From contig NZ_AP014548.1 of the NCBI RefSeq assembly GCF_000831385.1, positions 1,302,001 through 1,366,000 of the forward strand: a DNA stretch of 64,000 nt, given 5' to 3'. A model generated the notes under the pieces. The model saw nothing but the letters and a program-made list of their open reading frames with translations. It searched no databases and was not told where the DNA came from. The DNA comes from Nonlabens marinus S1-08. GTDB taxonomy: Bacteria > Bacteroidota > Bacteroidia > Flavobacteriales > Flavobacteriaceae. Both the position numbers and the translations under genes were made by a program. This document shows, in pieces, positions 52,429 to 60,899 of the stretch (positions are counted from its first letter, which is position 1; each line of letters begins with the position of its first letter).

Positions 52429-53616
52429 TTAGGACAGTGCTATATGAATGCGTTCCATCGCTTCTTTGATCTGCTCTGTACTCGCTGCATAGGAAATCCG
52501 GATGCAGTTAGGTGCTCCAAAAGATTCTCCAGAGACTGTTGCCACTAGGGCTTGTTCTAGTAAGAATAAAGAGAAATCCTCTGCCGTATAAATTTTATGT
52601 CCTTTGATCTCACGACCAAAAAACGCCGAAACATCTGGAAACACATAAAATGCTCCTTCTGGCTCGTCAGTCACAAAACCGTCTATTTGGTTTAACAGGT
52701 CAAGAATCAATTTACGACGCTCTGCAAACGCATCGATCATGTATTGGATTTTAGAAACCGGTGCTTCTAGCGCTGTGATGCATGCACGCTGAGCGATACA
52801 GTTGGTACCACTCGTGATTTGACCTTGCATCTTATTACAAGCGCGAGCGATCCAGGCAGGCGCGCCTATGTAACCTACTCTCCAGCCGGTCATGGCAAAT
52901 GCCTTACTTACCCCATTTATAGTAACGGTACGATCGTACATTCCATCGATTTCAGCCATACTGGTATGACCAGAACCGTAATTGATGTGCTCATAGATTT
53001 CATCGCTTACCACGATGATATCTGGATGATCCTTTAGAACCTCCGCAAAGGCTTCTAATTCTTCCCTTGAAAAAACAGAACCGCTGGGGTTGTTAGGGGA
53101 AGAGTAAAGAATCATTTTAGTTCTAGGCGTGATCGCTGCACGCAATTGATCTGCAGTGATTTTAAAATTTTGCTCTACACCAGCAGCGACTTCAACAGGG
53201 ACACCGTCGGCCAGCTCAACGATGGCGCTGTAACTTACCCAATAAGGGGCTGGCAGGATGCACTCGTCGCCTTTATTTAAAAGAACCATCGCAACATTAG
53301 CAATGGATTGCTTGGCTCCAGTAGAAACCACAATCTGGCTGCGGTCATAGGTCAGGTTGTTGTCTCGTTTGAACTTATGAATAATGGCATCCTTCAATTC
53401 TACATATCCATCCACTGGCGTGTAAGCGTTGTAATTGTCATTAATAGCTTGAATGGCAGCCTCCTTCACAAAATCAGGCGTATTGAAATCAGGTTCACCT
53501 AAACTGAGCCCAATGATATCCTTACCTTGCTCGCGCAGTTCACGGGCTTTGGCGGCCATTGCAAGCGTGGCGCTGGTAGGAAGGTTATTGATACGGTCAG
53601 ATAATTGCTGATTCAT
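52429..53616 (-). CDS. PLP-dependent aminotransferase (aspartate-type, class I)
   Basis: 395 residues. Fold type I motifs: GLSLGEPDFNTPDFV, the phosphate/ring region GAKQSIANVAMVLL, SSPNNPSGSVFSREEL, DEIYEHI and the PLP lysine in NGVSKAFAMTGWRVGYIGAP (Lys about 233), plus an Arg near the C-terminus in CIRISYAAS. Role: transfer of an amino group between amino and keto acids, probably aspartate or aromatic substrates; exact specificity cannot be told. Confidence 0.93.
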   Translation of the reverse strand: MNQQLSDRINNLPTSATLAMAAKARELREQGKDIIGLSLGEPDFNTPDFVKEAAIQAINDNYNAYTPVDGYVELKDAIIHKFKRDNNLTYDRSQIVVSTGAKQSIANVAMVLLNKGDECILPAPYWVSYSAIVELADGVPVEVAAGVEQNFKITADQLRAAITPRTKMILYSSPNNPSGSVFSREELEAFAEVLKDHPDIIVVSDEIYEHINYGSGHTSMAEIDGMYDRTVTINGVSKAFAMTGWRVGYIGAPAWIARACNKMQGQITSGTNCIAQRACITALEAPVSKIQYMIDAFAERRKLILDLLNQIDGFVTDEPEGAFYVFPDVSAFFGREIKGHKIYTAEDFSLFLLEQALVATVSGESFGAPNCIRISYAASTEQIKEAMERIHIALS

Positions 53617-53686
53617 AATGAAGTCGTTTCTACAAAAATATCATAACCGTCATTCCTAATTGCTGCGCAGGGTCTTAATATTCTAT

Positions 53687-53694
53687 TATTTTTG
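53687..53694 (+). promoter_or_regulatory. -7 box of rsmG
   Basis: TATTTTTG, with TTG at 53660-53662 as possible -33 (24-bp spacing). It overlaps the in-frame TTG at 53692, which argues for the later GTG start of rsmG. Confidence 0.5.
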
Positions 53695-53709
53695 CACAAA
53701 CTATCTACA

Positions 53710-54351
53710 GTGTCAGACATCATCAAAGCTCATTTCCCGAATATTACCGAACACCAGCAAAACCAGTTTGCACAACTGGAAGGACTTTATCGCGAATGGA
53801 ACGCCCAGATCAACGTGATCTCTCGTAAAGATATTGACGAGCTCTATACCCGCCATGTATTGCACTCGCTGGGAATCGTTAGTGTAGTTCGCTTTCGCGA
53901 AAGCTTACCCAACACCTCAGGCGGTACACGAGTACTGGATGTAGGAACAGGCGGCGGCTTTCCTGGAATCCCACTGGCGATCATGTTTCCCAAAACTCAT
54001 TTTCACCTGGTAGATTCCATTGCTAAAAAGCTGAAAGTCGTTGACGCCGTAGTAGAAGCCCTAGGTTTGACAAACGTCACCACAGAACATGGCCGTGCAG
54101 AGAAGGTAAAAGGAAGGTTTGACTTTATCGTAAGCAGAGCGGTGACTAACATGACCGACTTCGTTAGCTGGACCCGCAACAAAGTGCGCAAGGATAGCTA
54201 CCACGAGATTGAAAACGGAATTCTTTACCTAAAAGGTGGTGACTTGAGAGAAGAACTGAAGCCCTTCAAACATGCCGATGTTTACGAACTAGAGGATGTA
54301 TTCGAAGATCCCTTTTTTGAGACTAAGAAAGTGGTGCATTTGCCGTTGTAG
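53710..54351 (+). CDS. rsmG: 16S rRNA m7G527 methyltransferase RsmG (GidB)
   Basis: 213 residues from GTG at 53710 (MSDIIKAHFPN); a TTG at 53692 lies inside the promoter. Segments: LYREWNAQINVISRKD, HVLHSLG, the SAM site LDVGTGGGFPGIPLAI, and FDFIVSRAVTNM. Role: methylation of G527 in 16S rRNA. A palindrome copy encodes RFRESLPN between HVLHSLGIV and the SAM site, in a segment that is shorter in most relatives I recall. Confidence 0.95.
   Translation: MSDIIKAHFPNITEHQQNQFAQLEGLYREWNAQINVISRKDIDELYTRHVLHSLGIVSVVRFRESLPNTSGGTRVLDVGTGGGFPGIPLAIMFPKTHFHLVDSIAKKLKVVDAVVEALGLTNVTTEHGRAEKVKGRFDFIVSRAVTNMTDFVSWTRNKVRKDSYHEIENGILYLKGGDLREELKPFKHADVYELEDVFEDPFFETKKVVHLPL
53890..53904. repeat. Dispersed palindrome, copy 16 (inside rsmG)
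   Basis: 15 of 16 core bases (last base T), read as RFRES. Confidence 0.85.
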
Positions 54352-54480
54352 GTAGGTTATATTATTGAGAACGATTTCGGTTATGAACGAGTATTGATAA
54401 TAATGATGCGGACTTGTCGTTTTAACCATTTGTTTCTTGGGTTTCAAATTACAATTTTGTGACAAAACTCGATATTTGTA

Positions 54481-55970
54481 ATAACCTATATTAGCTGTAG
54501 TTTTTTAGTAGAATATCTAGTTCATTATTGAAAAGGGCAGAAAATGTCTCTGAGTCATTTATCGAATTAGAAATTTTCTCTGCAAATTTAGCTTTTAAAA
54601 TTCCTTGTTTGCTTTTACTATTTTCTTCTATCTCTTTTTTTGCTGTTGCAGCGAGTTCTTCATCTAAATTAGAATAATAGTCTTCTAATGTTGGTAATTC
54701 GAGTTCGATGAACCGACTTTCAAGTTTTCTCCGAATCGATTCAATTCTTTTTTGGAGATTTTCATCAACAATGTCATCTGCATTATCAATTATTAATAAA
54801 TACTTGTCAAAATAATAGGGATTGCATTTTATAAGAGTATTTAATTTTTCTAATTCATAGATCGTTTCTGATAAGTCTACACTTTTTGAAACTCCCGAGG
54901 CAGACACAAATTGTATATTCTTTATAATTCCCTTTTTTCGAGCGCTATCTAATATTATTTGTAAAGAATACTCTTCTAAGACACAATAATTTTCTGGATA
55001 ACCTATATCGGTTATATCAGCTCCGAGCATTTGGCTAACCACAGCTGCACATTCAGATCCAGCATAACCCTCGCTATAATTTGTTTCTTCCCAACTTTGA
55101 GTACTGAAATCTATTTTTAAAGGTTTGCCATTTTTTAATGGAAAAACTTTTTGATTAATATAATTAGCAGAAGAACTAATTATAAAGGGACTATGTGTTG
55201 ATATGAAAAAATAAACTTTATTAGAAACTTCTTCATTTAATCCTACAAAGAAATCATTTAATAGAATTGGAATTGTCTTTTGAAATTTAGGGTGAAGATT
55301 ATTTTCTGGCTCTTCAATTATTATAAATGAAATTGAATTACTTGAATTAATTTGTTCTTGCCACTTGTAAAGTGTTTTTCTAAGATTAAAGAAAACGGTT
55401 AGTCCATCGGCTATCATTTCTGGACTTATATTTCCTTCTGGACTTTCAAATATTAATCTTCCATTATCTTGATTAAAAGGATCACTTTGGTCTATAAATT
55501 TCTTCGCAGTAACCTCGTTTAAACCCATTTCTTGCATATAAGAATTAAATTCATCTAAGGACTGAGCATTCCCAACTCCTAATCTGGTATCAAACCTTGA
55601 TTTACCACTCAAACCATTGGCTCCTTTTTCCTGTTCTTGATTGGAGAGTAGTAAATATATATTTGGATTTAAATCACCTCGATCTTCTGTTTTATTAGGA
55701 TTATCATTATTCCAATATAGATATTGTTTTTTTTCATCTACCTGAAAATTCACCACACTTTCCGGGCTAAGAAAATGTCTTGAATTACCTCCATCTCTTA
55801 AGTAAGAAATGGCATTTAATATGCTCGTTTTGCCACTTCCATTTTCTCCTACAAAATAATTGATGAAATCAAAATTCTTTAATGTAATTGGTTCATATAC
55901 TCTTTTGAACTTTTCAATCTTTAATTCTGTACTCATAATATTCAAAAAAAATTACAGCCACCTTTGTTAT
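54481..55970. mobile_element. Possible single-gene insertion bounded by imperfect inverted repeats
   Basis: Left ATAAC-N8-GCTGTA (54481-54499) and right TACAGC-N7-GTTAT (55953-55970) face each other around the AAA ATPase gene. A further TAGGTTAT at 54353-54360 is inverted against ATAACCTA at 54481-54488. No transposase or integrase is inside. A cassette-like insertion is inference. Confidence 0.4.
54491..55936 (-). CDS. AAA-family ATPase with C-terminal TOPRIM-like region (OLD-like)
   Basis: 481 residues from ATG at 55936 (a TTG three codons upstream is the alternative). Walker A is VGENGSGKTSILNAI (about 29-43); FIIIEEPENNLHPKF is the Walker B/signature region typical of ABC/SMC-like ATPases (about 212-226), followed by FFISTHSPFIISS. 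The C-terminal part has YCVLEEYSLQII and LLIIDNADDI, acidic clusters like those of OLD TOPRIM nucleases. OLD-type proteins are often anti-phage. It is AT-rich by eye compared with its neighbours and stands alone without a partner gene, so a defence role is inference. Confidence 0.7.
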   Translation of the reverse strand: MSTELKIEKFKRVYEPITLKNFDFINYFVGENGSGKTSILNAISYLRDGGNSRHFLSPESVVNFQVDEKKQYLYWNNDNPNKTEDRGDLNPNIYLLLSNQEQEKGANGLSGKSRFDTRLGVGNAQSLDEFNSYMQEMGLNEVTAKKFIDQSDPFNQDNGRLIFESPEGNISPEMIADGLTVFFNLRKTLYKWQEQINSSNSISFIIIEEPENNLHPKFQKTIPILLNDFFVGLNEEVSNKVYFFISTHSPFIISSSANYINQKVFPLKNGKPLKIDFSTQSWEETNYSEGYAGSECAAVVSQMLGADITDIGYPENYCVLEEYSLQIILDSARKKGIIKNIQFVSASGVSKSVDLSETIYELEKLNTLIKCNPYYFDKYLLIIDNADDIVDENLQKRIESIRRKLESRFIELELPTLEDYYSNLDEELAATAKKEIEENSKSKQGILKAKFAEKISNSINDSETFSALFNNELDILLKNYS

Positions 55971-56078
55971 ATACTCATAAAACTACAACTTATCTAGTTC
56001 ATAGCTCCTGATAAACGCATATTCGCATCGCACTTATCAAATCAGCTTACCAGTATCTAAAAGCCAATTCTTGCAAAC

Positions 56079-56114
56079 AAAAAACGCCTTTTCACAAAAA
56101 TGAAAAGGCGTTTT
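56079..56114 (-). terminator. Terminator of pruA
   Basis: AAAACGCCTTTTCA / TGAAAAGGCGTTTT, a perfect 14-bp stem with a CAAAAA-type loop. The T-run on the minus strand ends pruA; the structure could act in both directions. Confidence 0.9.
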
Positions 56115-56135
56115 AATATTGAATAAATTAAAGAA

Positions 56136-57764
56136 TTACTCCCCCATAAAAGGATAACGGTAATCCGTTGGAGTTACAAAAGTTTCTTTGATCATACGTG
56201 GAGAAACCCAGCGTAGCAAGTTCAATTTGGAACCCGCCTTGTCATTGGTTCCTGATGCTCGCGCACCACCAAAAGGTTGTTGGCCTACCACAGCACCCGT
56301 ACATTTATCATTCAGGTAGAAGTTACCCGCACAATTTTGCAATAGGGTAGTCGCTTGTGACAAGGCATAACGGTCTTGAGCTAGAACAGCTCCTGTTAAC
56401 GCATAGATGCTTGTTTCATCTACTAGCTTTAAGGTATCTTCCCATTTACTGTCTTTATACACATAAATAGTAATCACAGGACCGAACAATTCGGTTTCCA
56501 TGGTCTCATAGTTAGGATCTGTGGTGACAATAACGGTAGGTTCTACAAACCATCCTTCACTCTTATCATAACCACCACCAAAAACGATTTCTGCCTTCTT
56601 GCTTTTCTTCGCTTTGTCAATGTAGGATGCGAGCTTATCAAAAGAACCCTCATGAATCACGGCAGTCATAAAGTTGGTCATGTCTGCAGGAGACCCCATT
56701 TTGATGCTCTCGATGTCTTTTCCAATCAATTCCTTAACCTCTGGCCAGATACTTTCTGAGATATAGGCTCTAGAAGCCGCACTACATTTTTGACCTTGGA
56801 ACTCAAAAGCTCCACGAACTATGGCGGTAGCCACTTGTGCAGGAACCGCTGTTTTATGACCTACGATAAAGTCCTTACCTCCAGTTTCACCTACAATACG
56901 AGGATAGGTTTTATAGGTATTGATGTTTTGTCCTATTTGTGCCCAGATTCCTTTGAATACTGATGTAGATCCTGTAAAGTGTACTCCAGCAAAATCGGCA
57001 TGCGATAGAATTTCTTCTGTCATCATTTGCGGTTCTGCATTCACCATATTAATAACACCATCAGGAACTCCTGCTTCTTTAAACACTTCCATGATCACAT
57101 TAGCACTTAGCATCTGGTGGTCACTAGGTTTCCATACACACACATTACCCATCAATGCCGCACTTGCTGGTAAATTTCCAGCGATGGCAGTAAAGTTAAA
57201 TGGGCTGATGCAGTAGATGAATCCTTCTAATGGACGGTATTCCAGTCGATTCCATGCTCCAGAAGTAGACTCTGGCTGCTCTGCATAAATCTCAGTCATG
57301 TACTCTACGTTGAAACGTAAAAAGTCGACCAATTCACAGGCAGAGTCAATTTCTGCTTGATAAATAGTTTTGGATTGGTTGACCATTGTAGCTGCATTGA
57401 TGCGAGCACGGTAAGGTCCTGCAATAAGTTCGGCTGCTTTTAGAAATATTCCAGCACGTTGTTCCCATGGCAATAGTGACCACTCTTTACGAGCTTCTAG
57501 TGCGGTGTCAATTGCTTTTTGAACCTCTTTTTTACTACCGCGGTGGTAGGTTCCCACCACTTTTTTATGATCGTGAGGTGGTCTTATATCGCCGGTGTCT
57601 CCCGTTTTTATTTCTTCGCCGCCTATGTATACAGGCACTTCCGTTTGTGTATTGTAAAATTCTTGGTAGGCTTTAAGCACTTCCTCGCGTTCAGGAGTTC
57701 CTGGTGCGTAGGATAAGATAGGCTCATTAATAGCTACCGGTACGTTGAAAAATCCTTTTCCCAT
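56136..57764 (-). CDS. pruA: L-glutamate gamma-semialdehyde dehydrogenase (1-pyrroline-5-carboxylate dehydrogenase)
   Basis: 542 residues of the single-function P5C dehydrogenase type. Motifs: ISPFNFTAIAGNLPASAALMGN, VHFTGSTSVFKGIW (NAD loop), GETGGKDFIV (general base Glu) and EFQGQKCSAASRAY with the catalytic Cys; C-terminal PFGGARASGTNDKAGS. Role: oxidation of glutamate semialdehyde to glutamate in proline catabolism. No PutA/ProDH gene is in the window. Confidence 0.95.
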   Translation of the reverse strand: MGKGFFNVPVAINEPILSYAPGTPEREEVLKAYQEFYNTQTEVPVYIGGEEIKTGDTGDIRPPHDHKKVVGTYHRGSKKEVQKAIDTALEARKEWSLLPWEQRAGIFLKAAELIAGPYRARINAATMVNQSKTIYQAEIDSACELVDFLRFNVEYMTEIYAEQPESTSGAWNRLEYRPLEGFIYCISPFNFTAIAGNLPASAALMGNVCVWKPSDHQMLSANVIMEVFKEAGVPDGVINMVNAEPQMMTEEILSHADFAGVHFTGSTSVFKGIWAQIGQNINTYKTYPRIVGETGGKDFIVGHKTAVPAQVATAIVRGAFEFQGQKCSAASRAYISESIWPEVKELIGKDIESIKMGSPADMTNFMTAVIHEGSFDKLASYIDKAKKSKKAEIVFGGGYDKSEGWFVEPTVIVTTDPNYETMETELFGPVITIYVYKDSKWEDTLKLVDETSIYALTGAVLAQDRYALSQATTLLQNCAGNFYLNDKCTGAVVGQQPFGGARASGTNDKAGSKLNLLRWVSPRMIKETFVTPTDYRYPFMGE

Positions 57765-57875
57765 GATGTATTTTCTTGCTTTTAAATTCGGTCGTGAAAA
57801 TACGAAATCAAGTTTGTAATGCCACTCTTAGAGCATCGAGATCTTCAATTATGGTATGTGGTGGTGGGATTTTTT

Positions 57876-57891
57876 CGCTTTCGCGAAAGCG
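57876..57891. repeat. Dispersed palindrome, copy 17
   Basis: Perfect core 9 bp before the apaG stop region, in the pruA-apaG interval. Confidence 0.9.
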
Positions 57892-57900
57892 AACTCACTA

Positions 57901-58287
57901 CTAATTCAGTGCAAACGGCGCACTCAACTTAAAAGTAGGTATGCTAACGCCAAAGTGACGGGCTGATCTAAAGTTGACCATCGTATAAGAGCCGCTCATG
58001 CTGCCAAAAGGTGAAGCCAACAAGCAACCGCTATTATAGGTATGGGATTCTCCAGGTTTAAGTACGGGTTTTTGACCTATAACACCCTCGCCATCTACAA
58101 ACTCTGTACGGTTCAAGCTGTCTTTGATCTTCCAGTGGCGCGAGGTGAGTTGTACACTGTCTTTACTTTGGTTCTCAATGGTGATTTGATAGCCAAAGGC
58201 AAAATGCATGGTATAGTTCTTATAGAACGTACCTTGAAATGACGTGCGCACCGTAATCTTGATGCCTCTGGTAATTTGTTGTAACAT
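57901..58287 (-). CDS. apaG: ApaG-domain protein
   Basis: 128 residues, the usual ApaG length. The FN3-like beta sandwich is seen in FAFGYQITIENQSKDSVQL, RHWKIKDSLNR, GVIGQKPVLKPGESHTYNSG and GSMSGSYTMV. The name comes from the Salmonella corD/apaG locus; its biochemical role is still unclear, with cobalt and magnesium effects reported. It is 3 bp downstream of the DUF3667 gene. Confidence 0.93.
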   Translation of the reverse strand: MLQQITRGIKITVRTSFQGTFYKNYTMHFAFGYQITIENQSKDSVQLTSRHWKIKDSLNRTEFVDGEGVIGQKPVLKPGESHTYNSGCLLASPFGSMSGSYTMVNFRSARHFGVSIPTFKLSAPFALN

Positions 58288-58290
58288 AAT

Positions 58291-59454
58291 TCAAGCACTC
58301 AAAAACACACTCCCGATAACAAACACAGCGCTGCTGATCGAAAAGAGGATTAAAAATACAAAATTAATAAATACAAACTTCAATAGGGTCTTCCACCTGT
58401 TCTGCTGGTAAAAGGTACGCATGGCCTTGTAGAGGTAATAAGGTCCCACTAATGCAGCGAAGGGTAAAGTTAAATTTACCCAACCATAGGTCACGGCTTT
58501 GAGACCTAAAATGAGGAACATGGATAGGAAAATGAAGGTGAATAAATGAAAGGTAAAAACCATATGTTCCATAAAGTTGTAACTACTCCTAGCATAAGCT
58601 AACCATAGAAAAAGACTTAATATGGGGGCAAAAAAGAATAGGAACAAGGGGACTTTTGGGATGACCATCGTGAGCATCAAGTCTGGATTTTTATTAATTC
58701 CTTGATACCTGATGGCTTTTAAGTATCGCAATCGATTGGTTTTGTCATTGCGATGGTTCAGGTCTTCTAAGGCTTCCTCTACGGTCATATTTTTGTTTGC
58801 CTCATAATGGTCCATGTAAGCGCCGGTTTGTGAGAAGTATTCTATGATAAAGTTTTCTTCATCCAGCTTCTCTTGGGAGATAAAACGGGTAGGTCCCACC
58901 CGCCGGACAGATGTGGTGTCTTGTTGTTCAATAATTTTAGTGAGTAAGCTACTACTCAATTGATCACCATTATTTCTTAATGAATCTCTGGTTTTAGTAA
59001 GTTGCAGGGCCACTTCTTTGCCAGTTAAAGAATCATTTTCCATCTGGAAAAAAGAGGAGTTGTTGTTCCTTATCTTACTGTCTTCAATCGAGCCGTTCCA
59101 ATTCATTACCAACTGGATCAACAAGAAAAAAACAATGCTCACCGTCAAGAAGAAGCGAAATGGGTTTGCATAATGCACTCTCTTACCAGCACAATACTCT
59201 CTTGTTATGACACCAGGTCTAAAAAGAATACCACTGATGGTGCGCCATATGCGGCTGTCGTAAGAAATGAAGCTGGCAAGGAACTCTTGAAAGAAATCAG
59301 AAAGTGCTAGTTTTTTTGTGCTGTTGATTTGACCACAATGATGGCAAAATCGGTCAGCAATCTCTAACGGAGTGTCGCAATTCAAGCATTTATGACCACG
59401 AAACTGTGGCAGCAAACGTATAGGGGTACTCATGATGGGCGGTTGGTCCATCAA
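58291..59454 (-). CDS. DUF3667 zinc-ribbon membrane protein
   Basis: 387 residues. An N-terminal zinc ribbon, CLNCDTPLEIADRFCHHCGQ (about 23-42), is followed by WRTISGILFRPGVITREY, which is typical of DUF3667. Membrane helices lie at about 105-125, 270-290, 300-320, 330-350 and 362-385. An Asp/Glu-rich loop separates the first helix from the rest. Function unknown. It is 6 bp downstream of the Plug gene. Confidence 0.82.
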   Translation of the reverse strand: MMDQPPIMSTPIRLLPQFRGHKCLNCDTPLEIADRFCHHCGQINSTKKLALSDFFQEFLASFISYDSRIWRTISGILFRPGVITREYCAGKRVHYANPFRFFLTVSIVFFLLIQLVMNWNGSIEDSKIRNNNSSFFQMENDSLTGKEVALQLTKTRDSLRNNGDQLSSSLLTKIIEQQDTTSVRRVGPTRFISQEKLDEENFIIEYFSQTGAYMDHYEANKNMTVEEALEDLNHRNDKTNRLRYLKAIRYQGINKNPDLMLTMVIPKVPLFLFFFAPILSLFLWLAYARSSYNFMEHMVFTFHLFTFIFLSMFLILGLKAVTYGWVNLTLPFAALVGPYYLYKAMRTFYQQNRWKTLLKFVFINFVFLILFSISSAVFVIGSVFLSA

Positions 59455-59460
59455 ATATAA

Positions 59461-60717
59461 TTAATTCGTGATTTTTGCACTATTTCCTTCGCCTATTCCT
59501 ATCAGGCGGTCATACCTGCCGCCAGGCTCTCTGTAATAAGCGAGAATGGTGTATGCATTTTCAGTTTGCCAGTTATTGCCTGTAATCGCTCCAGGAATTT
59601 CAATACCATTTGCATCTATCAAGGTATATCTGTAATTATAGAAACCTTGCTTCAATAAGATGGTAGCTTCATAGAGCTTTGTAACGGGATTGAAACGCAT
59701 CAGATTTTCATCTTGGTACTGAAAGCCATTGTAATTACCCGTGATGAAAACGCTAGAGTTTTTAGGCAAATCCACCACTGGATCTAGTTTGAAGTGCACA
59801 TTCAAGTATTCTGCTTGCACGGCATTATCTTCATTAGTAGTAGTGGTCACTAAAAAGTTTCCGTTGATGTCTGGATTATACGTGTATTCTCTAAAAGCTC
59901 TGGATTGATCTACAAATAGGTAGGAATTATAGAGTTCATCCAGTCGTACATAATCAATATTTACATTAGGAGCTCTAAAGTCTCTGTTCTCAAAATTCAA
60001 ATACTCATTTCCTGCCCAGAAGGAAGTCGGTCCGTCATATTTATAGACTTGGTTATTGCCTATGTTGAACTGTGGCTTGATCCCATAAATCCCAGAGTTC
60101 AAATCTGAATTTTGGAAGATCGCCACTTTCAAGTTAGCGTTCGGGTTGATAAAATTGATGTTTTGGGAGTCTATGTTGAACTCCACACGCTGTTGCGTTT
60201 GAACAAATTTGAGGTCTCTTGCCCGCTTTACGGCAACTCCTACGGTAGCTTGATTGTCCAGCAACATAAATTTACGAGAGAACACGAGCTCACGATCGTT
60301 ATTGTAGATATGTATCATGTAGTTCCCGCTTACAGTTAATCCAGTGGTGAACTGATTAGGGATAGCTATCTCATAATGAGAATAGGATTGGAGTGTTGTA
60401 AAAGAGTTGCGGTAATTTAGAATTCTGCGATCATCAACACCTTCTAAAAACTCATTTTTAAACAGTGCACTCGAGGTCCAGTCGTAATCGTAGTGTTCTA
60501 TCTGGTAGTAATAGTTTGCTTCATCTCCTATCACATCATCAAAACTCATCACAATGCGATCTCCTAAATTATAAATAGGGAGCATGTTTTGAGGCGGCTT
60601 GTTGAAAGTGACTGTTTTGATATAGTCCGGATCATTCACCAGGTCTGCTAATTCTTGCGCTTTCGCAAAAAAATAGCCAGATAAAATTGTAATCAAAACA
60701 AGAAAATACGACTTCAT
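59461..60717 (-). CDS. Type IX secretion Plug protein (DUF5103)
   Basis: 418 residues with signal peptide ending YFFAKA-Q. The DUF5103 layout is seen in VTFNKPPQNMLPIYNLGDRIVMSFDD, YYYQIEHYDYDW and the C-terminal GFYNYRYTLIDANG domain. Known: in Flavobacterium johnsoniae the Plug protein closes the SprA translocon from the periplasmic side. It fits with porT elsewhere in the window. A degenerate palindrome encodes the FAKA signal-peptide end. It is divergent from nqrA. Confidence 0.85.
   Translation of the reverse strand: MKSYFLVLITILSGYFFAKAQELADLVNDPDYIKTVTFNKPPQNMLPIYNLGDRIVMSFDDVIGDEANYYYQIEHYDYDWTSSALFKNEFLEGVDDRRILNYRNSFTTLQSYSHYEIAIPNQFTTGLTVSGNYMIHIYNNDRELVFSRKFMLLDNQATVGVAVKRARDLKFVQTQQRVEFNIDSQNINFINPNANLKVAIFQNSDLNSGIYGIKPQFNIGNNQVYKYDGPTSFWAGNEYLNFENRDFRAPNVNIDYVRLDELYNSYLFVDQSRAFREYTYNPDINGNFLVTTTTNEDNAVQAEYLNVHFKLDPVVDLPKNSSVFITGNYNGFQYQDENLMRFNPVTKLYEATILLKQGFYNYRYTLIDANGIEIPGAITGNNWQTENAYTILAYYREPGGRYDRLIGIGEGNSAKITN
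60658..60670. repeat. Dispersed palindrome, copy 18 (half, degenerate; in Plug gene)
   Basis: CGCTTTCGCAAAA retains the left half and part of the right. On the minus strand it gives FFAKA at the signal-peptide cleavage site. Confidence 0.65.
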
Positions 60718-60858
60718 AAAGGTGAGTTCTCAATAGTAAAGGTACTAGAAAATCTAATTCTTTAACTGAAGAGCGAAAGCAATGCCAAAGCAACTTTCTA
60801 CTACTATTTAGAAAAATTCTAAATAAAAAGTGTCATATCAATTGAGGTCATTATTACG

Positions 60859-60866
60859 TAAATTTG
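60859..60866 (+). promoter_or_regulatory. -7 box of the nqr operon
   Basis: TAAATTTG, exact TAnnTTTG, 33 bp before the nqrA ATG at 60900. A TTG 14 bp upstream is too close for a normal -33 box. Confidence 0.5.
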
Positions 60867-60899
60867 CGGACTCAAAAAAGGACTAAATCCACTTATCCT

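Noticed and set aside
54353..54490. True integron attC site beside the AAA ATPase
   Set aside because: Inverted motifs exist, but the conserved GTTRRRY/RYYYAAC ends are not met and no integron integrase is in view, so only an imperfect inverted repeat is reported.
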